Assembly (NCBI RefSeq): GCF_003945595.2
Contig: NW_024104418.1
Location: 178,193-242,192 of the forward strand
Direction of reading: 5' to 3'
DNA: 64,000 nt
Origin: Pipra filicauda
Taxonomy: Eukaryota; Chordata; Aves; Passeriformes; Pipridae
This document shows, piece by piece, positions 24,756 through 35,665 of the stretch. Position numbers and translations under genes: made by a program. The notes beneath the pieces were generated by a model. That model was not told the DNA's origin, ran no database searches, and saw only the letters and a list, made by a program, of their open reading frames with translations. The first letter of the stretch is position 1; every line of letters starts with the position of its first letter.

Positions 24756-25213
24756 TTGGAACAGGTCCAGAGGAGGGCCGTGAAAATTATTAGGGGGATG
24801 GAACACCTGTCCTATGAGAAAAGGCTGAGAGAATTGGGGTTGTTCAATCTGGAGAAGAGAAGGCTCCAGGGAGAATTTAGAGAACCTTTCAGCACCTAAA
24901 GGAGCTCCAGGAGAGCTGCAGAGGGACTTTGGACAAGGGCCTGGAGTGACAGAACAAGGGAGAATGGCTTCACAGCAAAAGAGAGTAGGTTTAGATTGGA
25001 TATTAGGGAGAAATTCTTCCCTGTGAGGATGATGGGGCACTGACACAGGTTGCCCAGTGGATGCCCCATCCCTGGAAGTGTTCAAGGCCAGGTTGGATGG
25101 GGCTTGGAGCAAACTGGTCTAGTGGAAGGTGTCCCTGTCCATGGCAGGGGGTTGGAATGAGATGCTCTTTAAGGTCCCTTCCATCCCAAACCATTCTGTG
25201 GTTCTATGATTCT
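24756..25213 (+). mobile_element. CR1 LINE, longer 3' fragment
   Basis: About 460 bases of a plus-sense CR1. The left end is the region around the ORF2 stop (ttggaacaggtccagagg, tcctatgagaaaaggctgag, ttgttcaatctggagaag). Then come tagattggatattagggag, tgacacaggttgcccag, tggaagtgttcaaggcc, ggttggatggggcttggag, tggcagggggttggaatgag, aaggtcccttccatccc and ccattctgtggttctatgat. It is 5'-truncated and carries substitutions and small deletions, so it is inactive. Together with 48141 and 31026 it is among the longest CR1 remnants here. Confidence 0.95.
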
Positions 25214-27821
25214 AAAACAGTGCAGCCTCTCACGGGCTGTGTGTCTGAATCAGGAGCTGAAGGCAGAGCTTCCAGTCTGTGCATAACTTTTGCTTTTAAA
25301 AATTTGCATAAGACAAAGCCTAAGAATCCCTGAAACTCTCCAGGATGGTTCACTTCAGTGCCCTTCCTTCCATCCTCACCCCAACTTCATTTGAAACCCT
25401 GATACCAGTGTAAGACCCCATTAAAATGCTGCTATTTCCTCCAGCACTGAGGAAGTGACTTTTACCTTCACTAGGAAAAGGTTTCTTTGCTTCAGGTGTG
25501 TCTTTCCTCAGTGTCACATCTTTCCAGATGAACTGGTTTGGGAAGGGGAAGGTTCCTGTTTCTGTGACAGTGAATCTGGCATGTAGGACCTGGAGGTTTA
25601 AACACTGTAATTACGCAGTTTCCAGGCTTAAAGTCCAATTCCAAATTCATTCAAATATAAAATTCCTGAAATAAATAAATTAGAAAAAAAAAGGAAAAAA
25701 AAATTTGCCAGATTTCCTCTGGCCCACAAGGACAGTTCCTATTGACCAATGCCAAGCTCAGTGCTGAGTGGGAGACATTTTTGCCAGCAATGTTGCAGAT
25801 GATTTCCCTTTTGATATGGAACTTTGCAAATCTGTTGGATTAATTTGATCTGCCATTTCCAAGGGGTGGCACTTAGAAAATCCTTGTCCCACGGCTGCCA
25901 ACTTAAGGACCTCATTCAATTGCAGAAAACATCCCTCATTTGTCCCAGGCTGGGTCATCATTAATCCCTCCCTTGGGCCTGTTTTCAGCCTCATGGAGAC
26001 ATGGGCATGAAACCTTAATGCCAACTAGAGCAAAGCTTCGAGTTATGAACTCATTGACTAATACAATTGATAAAATGCAAAGCTGGAGGGCGTTGGAGTT
26101 TTTTAATATTGTTTCCAGAAGGCAAAGGTACAAAGGAGATAGAAGTAAAGACATTTTTTTATGCTGTTTGCTGCAGAGGAGAAAGTGGAAAATAAGTGGA
26201 TTTGTGAGCTTTGACCTTGGCTAGAATGGGGTTGGATATTTTCAACATAGCAAAGTTAAAAAAGTTCATGTGAGCTGTGTCCAGTGAAGACAACTACTCC
26301 CCCAGGAACCTCTTCCTGTCCTCCAGGACACCAGTGGATTAAAAGAAATATTTTGTGATAAAAGAACAATTGTTGTTGTTTGTTTTATTAAGTGATTTTT
26401 TGAATGTTTTAAAATGATGTTTTAGCTCTTCTCTCCCATGGGAGCTCTGAGCACTTGGAAGGTATCAAAGATTGAACATAATCATAATAAAATAGCTTTG
26501 ACCTTGGATTAAAAGTTTGCTAAGGTGACAGAGAAGCACAGGAATCAATTACAACTCATACATGGATAAAATCCAAAGGCTGTAGTTGGTTAAAATCTTA
26601 AGAATCCAGGACCAAACAAGTTTGCCAGTAATCACAAATACCCAGATTCACAACCACGTGTCAGCTGCTCTTTTCAGTACACTTTGATTTTTAAAAAAAA
26701 AAGCAAAGAAAGATGTGCAAGCTCAGGGTCACTGAATACTCCTCCTGCAGGTACCCAGGATTTGATGGTATCCAAGGGTGCCTGAGAAGCCCTCACTTGT
26801 AGGATTCAAGGCAAGGCATCACTGATGAGAGGAAATTGGGGGCAGGGTAAGGTCTTGCTTTGTCAGAGGGAAATTTCTGGGGTACTTTTCAAGAACTTTT
26901 AATTTTTTTTAGATCTATTGTTATTCCCACTTGGCCGGTCTGCACCCCAATCACTGCCTGTAGGAAGAGTAAAAAGAAAGTACCTGGGATCTTTGTTTCT
27001 CACTATAAAGAGAACAAAGCACAGGGGGCAGATAAGTAGGTGCCACCATTGTAGTGACAATGACAAAACAATGCCTTTTTCTGAGCTGATTTCACAAGCT
27101 AATATAAAGCTTTCAAAACAAAGCTTTGTAAGCGCTCCTGGAATACAAACAGAAATGGTTTCTAACCTCTCTAACCCCGTGAAGTGATTCTTGCAGTTTA
27201 AAATATCACTATGCTTAATGTTGCATATTTTCAGATCACAAATTATGACTTTCTTTAAATGGATGCTGCGTTTGCTCCCCTTCTGTTCCACAGAGGACAA
27301 TGTATTCAATTTATTAACTTTTCATTCAGGCTCTGATAGGGATATTTGGAGAGCATTCAAAAGGGTGCTTGGTGCTAGATATGGCTCTGAAGAGACCTAG
27401 CCCAGGTCCTGGAGAGGTCTATTTTTAATGGGATTCTAGAGGTGACATTAACAACAAGCTTGGGGCAATGAAGCACAATGATGACAAGGTGCCTGGATAA
27501 AAAGTGCTTTCTGGAGGTTTGATTAATGTGCTTTGGCTCCCTGTGCCCTCCTGCAGCAGAAACTCTTCCTAACACACTCCTGTGGCCGAAGGGGAACAGC
27601 AAAAGTGATGACAACCACCCTGCCCCACAGCATTTGGGGAAAGTTTTTGTGACATCTGGGTTGTGCACGTCCATCACCCTCTGCTTTCTGCTCTGCTGCC
27701 GCTACAGCCACTCACCAGCACCCCGGGAGACCTGAGCTCCTTCTCAAAGGGTAGCTGGCACAAAGTTTGCCTTGGAAGGCCAGATGTGCCCAAAATCATG
27801 CTGAATTATGGCAGTATTTTG
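25214..27821. other. Unique non-coding sequence
   Basis: No gene or repeat family recognised. An A-rich tract lies at 25682-25705. The minus-strand frame at 26899-27309 (136 codons) has no recognisable domain. Short overlapping frames on both strands around 27500 coincide with a somewhat GC-richer stretch (27520-27760), but none is convincing. Confidence 0.5.
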
Positions 27822-27984
27822 GGTGGAAGTCTGGAGCTCTCTAATCCAACCTGCTCAAAGCAGGATGAACTTGCAATTTACACTCGATACCTCGCAGCCT
27901 TAACCAGGTGCAATTTGAGCATCTTCAAGGATGGAGGTTCTCCTGGTGCATGTTGCAGTGTTTGATCACTGCCATGGTGATGCC
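27822..27984 (-). mobile_element. CR1 LINE, diverged 3' fragment
   Basis: On the plus strand: gtctggagctctctaatcca, acctgctcaaagcagg, atcttcaaggatggagg, then cagtgtttgatcactgcca. This is the reverse complement of a CR1 3' region that ends in '...gagcagggggttggactagatg'. Divergence is clearly higher than in the other copies and the terminal octamer is missing, so it is probably an older insertion. Confidence 0.65.
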
Positions 27985-30900
27985 AAAACCTCCTCATCCA
28001 ATGTTCACTCTCAGCATTGAACTCCTCTGAGTAGGAAATGGGATTTTCTTGTACACAATCCTTCACTCTGAGCAATGCCTACAAGCAAAGAAAAGAAAAC
28101 ATCAACCACTTTTTCAGAATATGATTAGACACTTAAGGGTCTTCTGAAGTTAGAAAAAAAAAATTAAAACAGATTGTGACTCAAGGATTTAAGTGCAAAT
28201 CACCTCTTACTACTCTTCCCTTTCAGAAGAGCAAGTCATTGATTCCAGGCTGGGATTCAGTCAATTCACTCATCACCATCACATAGATGCTTATTTTTTG
28301 GGATTATTGAAGAAATCCCAACAGACTTTGCCTTGGAAACCAACATGGTCAGAAAAACTTTCCCATTAACAAAAGAATCTGAAGACCACTTGAGAGAATA
28401 TGTTCATTTTATAAGAAAATTGATAACCTGGTGTTGAAGCACACAAGAAAAACTATATCTCCTAGTTTTTAGTGTTCTGACTCTGTTTGCATCAGAACAT
28501 CATTGAAAATAAAGCAGATGAGGTTAAATTAATACTACCTCTGACCATTAATTCTGTATATATGAAATAAAACACTTTTTGGAGAAACATTTTGTCCATC
28601 TGCAGAACTATGAGAATGTCTTCCATCCTCTTTATAAAGAGAAATTTCAGGGTGGAGTTTTATAATGATTCTTGGCCTTGTGGCAGAATTTTTAAAGTGA
28701 ACTGTAGCTAAACAATTATATTTATTACAAATAGTTCTCCTGCAGTTGCTCATCTACCCTCATCTTTAGCAGATTTGTCTGAAGTCACTGCAGGAAATAG
28801 TTACTACAAAACTGCCTGCAACTTTAAAAACATTTATCATGGCAACAGTTCTTGAAGACAGAGGAGTGTTTTTTTCTCTCTTGCTTTCAAGAGAGTAGTG
28901 AGGCTGGTGCTCAGTAACCTGCCAGGTGTTTTACAGGAAGATGGTGATTGAGAAGTTAATTAAATGCAGGATTCCCACGTCCTGGGTTAACATCCTAATG
29001 GCAAGAACATTTTTCTCTGTGTTTCAGGGAGGAGATGTCTCTGTCCTCCAATGTGTCCTGAGGATGATTAAAGTTTAAAGGCCACAGCTTTGGGGCACAG
29101 TGCTATCAGTCATATATGATAGGAAATCAAAGTATCATTCCTCTTGTGTTCATTAAAGAGCTGATTGTGTACTTTGGTTGGTTTTTACTGAAGTCCTCTT
29201 TCCTGCAACCTGCAAATTCAAATTTGGGTCTATGTGCATTTCATCCACCAACAGCACATATTTAAGTAGCATATACATATTCATCTTCACACCCTGTCTG
29301 CTTCTTCTCTTGTGACATGTGTGTTTAACTTACATGGCAACCATGCATCACCTTCTTTCAGATAAATAACAGTGAAATTCTCATTAGTCTATAGGTTATA
29401 AGGTTTTAAAATGTCAAAAAAGCAAGATGGAGCTGCTAATTGATTAACCTGAGGTAGTGCGAGGCTGCACACTCAAATAGTGAATATTTAGTGGATTTAA
29501 AGCTGTACCAAGTTTTCTAGTGACTAAGGATAGAATTAAATCCAAAATTTCATTTGGAGATAATTGTCACTTACCAAAAAGTGTTTCTTTACTGAGAAGA
29601 ACATTATTTGAAAATGAATTACAAATACACTAAATATGTTGGCTGTATAACTATTGCAGCTAGGCTGAGATAAATGTTTTAAATAAGCAAACACATTAAA
29701 TGGTTTTTGCTCATAAGTTCACCTACCTAGGCATTAAATACCAAATCTGTAGCCTAGAAGGAGGTATTTTATGTATAAATCAAATATGCATAAATTAAAG
29801 GAAAAATAACACATGTTCTTAGCAACCCACTCATAGTTTAGTAACATATGTTCCAGACCAGCAAGGGATGAGTCTTGGAGGGAAACAAAAGTCCTTGGAG
29901 ATACCGATTCTACTCCCTGTTTTGTGCTGAATTCCCAAAAGGAAGAATGGAAACAGCACCAGAACCACTACCTGAGACCTCCTGTGGTGTCTCAGGGATT
30001 AGACAAAATGACGAGGACACAGGATGAGGTGAAAACAGTAATTCCCTGCTAGACTGAAATGTTTAGAGATGCTTAAAGGGATGGACTTTGTTTTTCTTCC
30101 AGTATTGGAGAACTACCAAAGCTAACAGGAATTTATCAGGAATAGCTACTTAAGACAGCATGAGATCTGTTGAGTAATCTTTTACATAGCTGCAAAACCT
30201 AATAACAACATTACAGATGTTGATGTAACTAAAACTGAGACTGATCTGACGATCTTTAATCTGTTACAAGTATTTCATGCGAATAAAACTTGTGTTAAAA
30301 CTCTAGTTTTGTCATTTATGACTAAGAATCCATGCAGCTCTGTACATGCTCAGGGAAGAGATGTAGCAGAAAATTACAATGGGTGTGAAAACTATTCTAC
30401 AAAAAACAGTGATGCTGACATTGTGCAAAAGGGAAGAAACCCAGTCCAACAAGAATTGTGTGTGTACAACAAAACACACACACAGCACCCTTCCTCTGTT
30501 ATTTTCAAAGAACACCATTGTAGCTGCAAATTTGTAACTGGAAAAAGGCAAAAGGGAGGGTTCCCCAGTTATCTAATTCTGGTATCCATTATGTGGCTGT
30601 GTTCTGAAATTAGGGAATCACATATTGCTTTTCTATTTGCAGGAGCTGTACCTTGTTCATGGCCTCTCTTGGACAGCACTCCCTAAAAGAGAAATTATTC
30701 ATTCTTTATGTTTCCCCCTCCACCATGAGTGATGCTCCTGCCTTCTGTACATGTGGTTCAAAATCATCAACTTTCTTCTGGATTTTATTATCATTGACAT
30801 TGATACAGTGCTCTGCCTTCTCAATCTGAATATGAATGTAGTTAATTTTCACAACACCTGCTTGGGATGAGCAAAGGCTCCCTAATTACCGGGCTTGTTT

Positions 30901-31025
30901 TGATGAGAAACTGAAACACAGAAAGATGAAGTCCAAATATATCTACTAACTGTGCATCCTCATTTTAGGACTGTTAATATAAAAGAGATCAGAATAAATG
31001 TCACAGTCTCACCTGGCTTTGAATT
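27985..31025. other. Unique AT-rich sequence, possible conserved non-coding candidate
   Basis: No gene or repeat family recognised. The part from about 29380 to 29830 is low in simple repeats and contains homeodomain- and POU-like motifs (gctaattgattaacc, and atgcataaattaa at 29786-29798). The 125-codon plus-strand frame at 30309-30686 has no recognisable domain. Confidence 0.4.
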
Positions 31026-31480
31026 TCATAGAATCATAGAATGGTTAAGGTTGTACAAGTTCTGTAAGATCATCATCAAGCCCAATTGTCAACCCATCAC
31101 CACCACCACCAGGTTCACCATTAAACCCATGTCCCCATGTGCCACACCCACATGTTTTTGAACACTTCCAGGGATGGTGACTCCACCACTGCCCTGGACA
31201 GCCTGTTCCAATGCTTCCTTTCTATGAAGAAATTTTCCCTAATATCCAATCCAAACCTCCCCAGGTGCAACTTGAGGCTGTTTCCTCTCATCCTGGCCCT
31301 TGTTCCCTGAGAGCAGAGCCCAACCTTCCCCTACCACCACCCCTGGCTCCCCCCTCCTGTCAGGGAGTTGCAGAGCCAGAAGGTCCCCCCTGAGCCTCCT
31401 TTTCTCCAGGCTGAGCCCCCCCAGCTCCCTCAGCTGCTCCTCATCAGACTTGTGCCTCAGACCCTCCCGTGGCTCCATTG
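31026..31480 (-). mobile_element. CR1 LINE, long 3' fragment in reverse orientation
   Basis: Reading plus strand: tcatagaatcatagaatgg, cacttccagggatggtgac, tccaccactgccctggaca, tatccaatccaaacctcccc, gtgcaacttgaggctgtt, tttctccaggctgagccccc, ctcagctgctcctcatcag. These are the reverse complements of successive CR1 3' blocks, so the 3' end lies at the left. A C-rich insertion or expansion is seen around 31320-31360. It lies head to head with the next CR1 copy. Confidence 0.93.
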
Positions 31481-31629
31481 CCCTAAATGGCTTTCTTGTA
31501 GTGAAAGGAAAAGATCGAGGCTGGTTATTAAATCCTACTTTATACAGAGAATAGATTTCAGACAGATGAAGAATTGTTTTTGAGTTGACATGACACACAG
31601 CAGCTCCACATCAGACTGGGCAGGGTAGC

Positions 31630-31920
31630 AAGATGGGGGGTCAGCCTCTTCTCCAAGGCAACCAGTGGCAGGAGGAGAGGAAACAGCCTCAAGCTGCACC
31701 AGGGGAGGTTCAGGTTCAACAGCAGGAAGAATTTCTTCACAGAAAGGGTTGTTTAGCATTGGAAGGGGCTGCCCAGGGAGGCAGTGGAGTCCCCATTCCT
31801 GGGGTGTTCAAGAAATGACTGGAGGTGGCACTCAGTGCTCTGGTCTGGGTGACAAGGTGGTGATCGGGCACAGGCAGAACACAATGACCTTGGAGGTCTT
31901 TTCCAACCTAAATGAATCTA
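31630..31920 (+). mobile_element. CR1 LINE, 3' end, different subfamily
   Basis: The sequence runs atggggggtcagcctcttct, gcctcaagctgcaccagg, agaatttcttcacagaaagg, ggctgcccagggaggcagtg, actcagtgctctggtct, gtgacaaggtggtgatcgg and cttggaggtcttttccaacc, ending aatgaatct. The 'ctctggtct...gacaaggtggtgatcgg' block marks a CR1 3' type different from the copy at 31026. Over the shared upstream blocks the two copies are reverse complements: 31254-31287 pairs with 31677-31710 with two mismatches in 34 bases. Confidence 0.93.
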
Positions 31921-32834
31921 CCAATGTACTCGGGCTATGCTAATACAAGTACTGAAGCCACGTCCATTTGGAATTAAAGTCTGCTCACTTCCAGTTAGTC
32001 TGAAAGAAAAGTTTGCACCTGCCCACCATGCACCATGATTTTAAACATCCATCAGTTCAGTAGCTGTAGAAACAGATGATTTTAATTTCATTTCTTGTAA
32101 CATGCTGTGGGTATGGAGGAAATTGGGGCCGCAACTCAAAAGGAGTAGGTGGGGGATGCCTGGTGGGATCTGAGCAAAGAGAAAAGGTTCAAAGGGTGGG
32201 TGGCAGCAACCCCTGTGATTTATTGCTGAATCCCATCCTCATGCATGCTGTGAACACAGACGTGAATGAAGTCTCTAAGCAGGTCCTGTTCTCTCTCTGC
32301 TTCGGTGCACACTGACCTGTGCTGTTCCTACCCTGCCTCCAGCTGCAGGCAATGAAACCAAGCCAAAGTAAATCACAGATACACAAATATATCTACCTAG
32401 TTTTGTACCAAGGGAAATTTAAATCCTGCTCGACTCACCCAGGAGACACAGAACTCTGAATAATGAATATTCATTATTATCATTATCTTAATGCTCGGCA
32501 GAAAGTACCCTGAGCATTTTGAGGGCAATGCAGGCATATTTTGTTCCATCTCTAGTCCAAAGAACTTACCTCATAGCTGAGGTTAATTTAAAAATACGGA
32601 TTAAAGTAATTATTCAGTGTTTGATTCAATATTGATTAGGCAATGCTATGCTTAAACCGAGATGTGTGCTGGAAGCGTCACAAACACAATGTAAAACAAT
32701 TATTAGAGTAACCTTTTCTTCCCATTCAATCTCACCTTTGAAGATTCCAAATGAATGTGGGGAAGGACTGAAGCGGGTTTGTGTGGCAAGGTTTTGGTAG
32801 CAGAGAAGCAACAACAGTGGCTTCTGGGAGAAGG
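31921..32834. other. Unique sequence between CR1 and LTR
   Basis: No recognised gene. The stretch 32455-32490 (aataatgaatattcattattat) is AT-rich and nearly palindromic. The left edge of the LTR that follows is not sharp and may extend back into this stretch by some tens of bases. Confidence 0.45.
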
Positions 32835-32995
32835 CGCTGGAACCTTCCCCTATTTCCATGGAGCCAATTCCAGATGGCTCCAGGATGGACCCACCCCTGG
32901 ACAAGGCAGAGCCCATCAGAGATGGTGGTGGCACCTCTGGGACAATGTGTGTAAGAAAAGATAAAAACAAGGCAACAGCAACTGTGGAGAGGAGT

Positions 32996-33018
32996 GAGAA
33001 TGTGTGAGAATGTGTGAG
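32996..33018. repeat. Short tandem repeat, unit gagaatgtgt
   Basis: A ten-base unit occurs about two and a third times inside the LTR (agtgagaatgtgtgag, aatgtgtgag). Minor, probably slippage. Confidence 0.7.
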
Positions 33019-33236
33019 ACGAGCAGCCCTGCAGACCCCAGGGTGGAGCAGCAGGAGGGGCAGGAGGGGCAGGAGGTGCTCCAGGAATGGGAGCTGAGGT
33101 TCCCCTGCAGCCCGAGGGGCAGCCCATGGTGAGGAAGCCGTGCCCCTGCACCCAGGGAGGCTCAGGGGGAACAGAGATCCACCTGCAGCCCATGGAGGAC
33201 CCCACAGCAGAGCAGGGAGATGCCCAAAGGAGGCTG

Positions 33237-33420
33237 TGACCCTGTGGGAAGCCCGTGCTGGAGCAGGATCCTGGCCAGAGCTGTGGCTCCGTGGGGAGAG
33301 GAGCCCACACTGGAGCAGGTTTGCTGGGCAGGATTTGTGACCCCACGGGGACTTACACTGGAGCAACCTGATCCTGAAGGATGCACCCCATGGGAGGGAT
33401 CCAGGCTGGAGCAGGGAAAG
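33237..33420 (+). repeat. Degenerate internal repeats of the LTR
   Basis: Four related units, each with a C-rich/GTGGG block followed by a variant of 'gcccacactggagcagg', begin near 33237, 33286, 33338 and 33384. This irregular array of about 45-55 bases per unit belongs to this LTR type and gives it its high GC content. Confidence 0.7.
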
Positions 33421-33632
33421 CATGTGAGGAGTTCCCCCTGAGAAGGAGTGGTAGAGACTGTGTGTGAGGGACTGACCCCAGCCCCCATCGCCCATCCCTG
33501 TGCGCTGCTGAGGGGAGAAGGGAGAGAACTCGGGACTGAAGCCAAATCTGGGATGAAGAGTAGGGTGAGGGGATGGTGTTTTGAGATTTGGTTTTATTCC
33601 TTATTGCCCTACTCTGATTTCATCGGTAATGA

Positions 33633-33638
33633 ATTAAA
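33633..33638 (+). promoter_or_regulatory. LTR polyadenylation signal ATTAAA
   Basis: ATTAAA lies in the R-like part of the LTR and is followed by T/G-rich sequence (gtctgttttgtccgtgatgg). This is the usual layout for 3'-end formation of retroviral transcripts. Confidence 0.55.
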
Positions 33639-33780
33639 CTAATTTCCCCCAGCTGAGTCTGTTTTGTCCGTGATGGTCACTGGTGAGTGATCTCTGCCTG
33701 CCCCAATCTCAATCCACGAGCCTTTCATTGTATCTTCTCTTCCCTGCCCAGCTGAGGAGGGGAGTGACAGAGCAGCTGAA

Positions 33781-35605
33781 TTCCTGACTGGATGTAGCAT
33801 TCCAATCATGGCAGTGCGTTCCTCAAAGGTAATAGCAGCTCTTTGGTGTTAGCCAGTATTTGTTGTTACCAAGGTATCTGTGCTTTCTTCCCTACAGCAT
33901 GTGCCTCCACCTTAATCCCCAGGGAGCCCTAAGAACAGAAATGTGTGGGTAGCACAGGTTGTTTACCTGGTTTCTGCCGATGGACAGACCTGCTAATTAT
34001 CTGCTCTTATTGAGGCTGGTCTGTGAAGGACAAGTGGTTTCCCACTGTCATCCAGTGAAAAATGGGGTTGTCTCTAACATCTACTGCATTATATTGCTCT
34101 CTGCTCCTGAATCACACCTTACTGAGCAGATGCAGAATTAATGTGCCTCTACCTACACTAGATTTCACATTTGTTATTGGAGATCCAGTGGCACAGTAGG
34201 CAGAGAGATGAGAAGGCTGTAGAAGTTCAATATAAACATGAATAAATGCCTTGAGAGCTCAGTGAAAGAAAGCAGAAACCTCTGTGGTTGTAATGACGAC
34301 TACACTTGAGTCATTGCAGCATAGGATATGCTCCTAAAGGAATCTCAAAACAACTGAGAGGTGAGATGGGAATGCTGTAAGGCCTCCAAGAGAGGTATTA
34401 GAAAGATCCACTGGCAATGTGCCTTTCTCAGGTGGTCTCACTAACTTGCTATAAAAGAGCTCAGAGGTCTGAAGGTCACCCTGGAGCCCAGGTTCCTCCT
34501 TTACAAGGGGCCACCCTGCTTCTAAGTCTGGATCGTGTTTTTCCACCAAGGAAACAAACAGATAATTTATTTGTGCAAACCTTGTCCGGTCGTCCAAGTT
34601 TCCCCACTTAATAACGGAGTTTACTGGGAAAAGATATTCCCTAGTTTTAGAAGCCTTAACTTAAGGGTCAGTGAGAAAACTCTTACCTAAACACAGAGTT
34701 TTAAGAGCAAATCTGCCATATTATATTTGTGTCTCTGTTCTTATGATTAAAAAAGAAAAAGTATAATGAGCCATGAAACAAATTATTTTTGGTGCTGACT
34801 AAAACAATTTAACAATTACTATTTATAACATAGATAGTCTAGAGTGAATAATGTTTAGTTTTCTATTCAGTTCTGTCCCCAACCTTTGCATTTCCCTTCT
34901 CTACTGGTATGTTTTGGCACTTACTTTATTTTTATCAGAGATTTCAGTTATTTCTGAGATTATTTCAGTGCCTTCAGGGCTAAATGCTGGAACTGAACAA
35001 CTGGTCCTCTCCGTGACATTTTCCAAGTCCATATCAAGTTTCCTTGCCACTATCCAGAGAAGTCATGGAAGCAGAGCCAGAGGAAGGAATGCACTGGTAG
35101 GGTTCTCTTTGAGCAGAAAGCTATTTCATGCTGTGTATCCACAATTACCCCCATATTTATAGATTTATGTGTGTCCAAAATTGGATATCTGAATATGTGC
35201 TCTGGCTTCTTTCAAGAATGAACCGTTTTTATGTTAACCAGAGACATCACGTTTCTTTCCAGCAGCCCCTAAACAAAGGAAAAGAATCTCTTCAGCCAGA
35301 TCTCCTGTGTCTGTACCACAGAATTTTCTCCTTCAAGGTTTTTTTCAGGTGGAGAAAATCAGTAATCTCTGGAGTCATTTGTAGTATGACTGAAAGTACA
35401 GACAGCATTAAGTAAAGCTGTAATGGAACTACTGCTTGTGGCATGAATTTGTCATCTTACATCTCCAGTGCACATCCTTAAACAGTGAGGTTTTCCAGAT
35501 TCCTCAGATTTGCTTTTGGGACTTAATTTTTTTTGAGGTTCACTCTTCACGATACCCTCTAGAAACAAGGCTGTTTTCTTAAGGAGAATCTGTGCAATCT
35601 GAGAT
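33781..35605. other. Unique non-coding sequence
   Basis: No gene or repeat family recognised. Frames of up to 103 codons occur on both strands without domain features. Confidence 0.5.
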
Positions 35606-35665
35606 AGAATCAGAATGGTTTGGGTTGGAAGGGACTTTAAAGATCACCTAGTTCCAACCCTCATG
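35606..35665 (-). mobile_element. CR1 LINE, short 3'-terminal fragment
   Basis: agaatcagaatggtttggg, ttggaagggactttaaagat, cacctagttccaaccctcat is the reverse complement of the last 60 bases or so of CR1. It is severely 5'-truncated. Confidence 0.9.

Larger units (their letters stand above)
32835..33780 (+). mobile_element. Avian endogenous retrovirus solo LTR, 3' end truncated
   Basis: GC-rich block that matches a widespread avian ERV LTR as I know it: gatggctccaggatggaccc, agagcccatcagagatgg, ggtgctccaggaatggg, repeated '...ccacactggagcagg' units, tgagatttggttttattcc, tactctgatttcatcgg, aattaaactaatttcccccag, tctgttttgtccgtgatgg, tggtgagtgatctctgcc, ccacgagcctttcattg and cagctgaggaggggagtg. 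The polyadenylation signal ATTAAA is at 33633-33638, giving plus orientation. The usual terminus (…caacccaccaca) is missing after about 33780, and no retroviral genes flank it. Minus-strand frames of up to 289 codons across it are antisense and reflect its low stop-codon content. Confidence 0.8.

Noticed and set aside
24681..25333. Frames of 143, 90 and 63 codons
   Set aside because: They cover the CR1 at 24756-25213 on both strands and carry its repeat sequence.
32626..33545. Minus-strand frames of 289, 204 and 127 codons
   Set aside because: They run antisense through the GC-rich LTR at 32835-33780. The peptides are Pro/Leu/Ser-rich with repeats that mirror the LTR's internal repeat units, and three overlapping frames are open at once.
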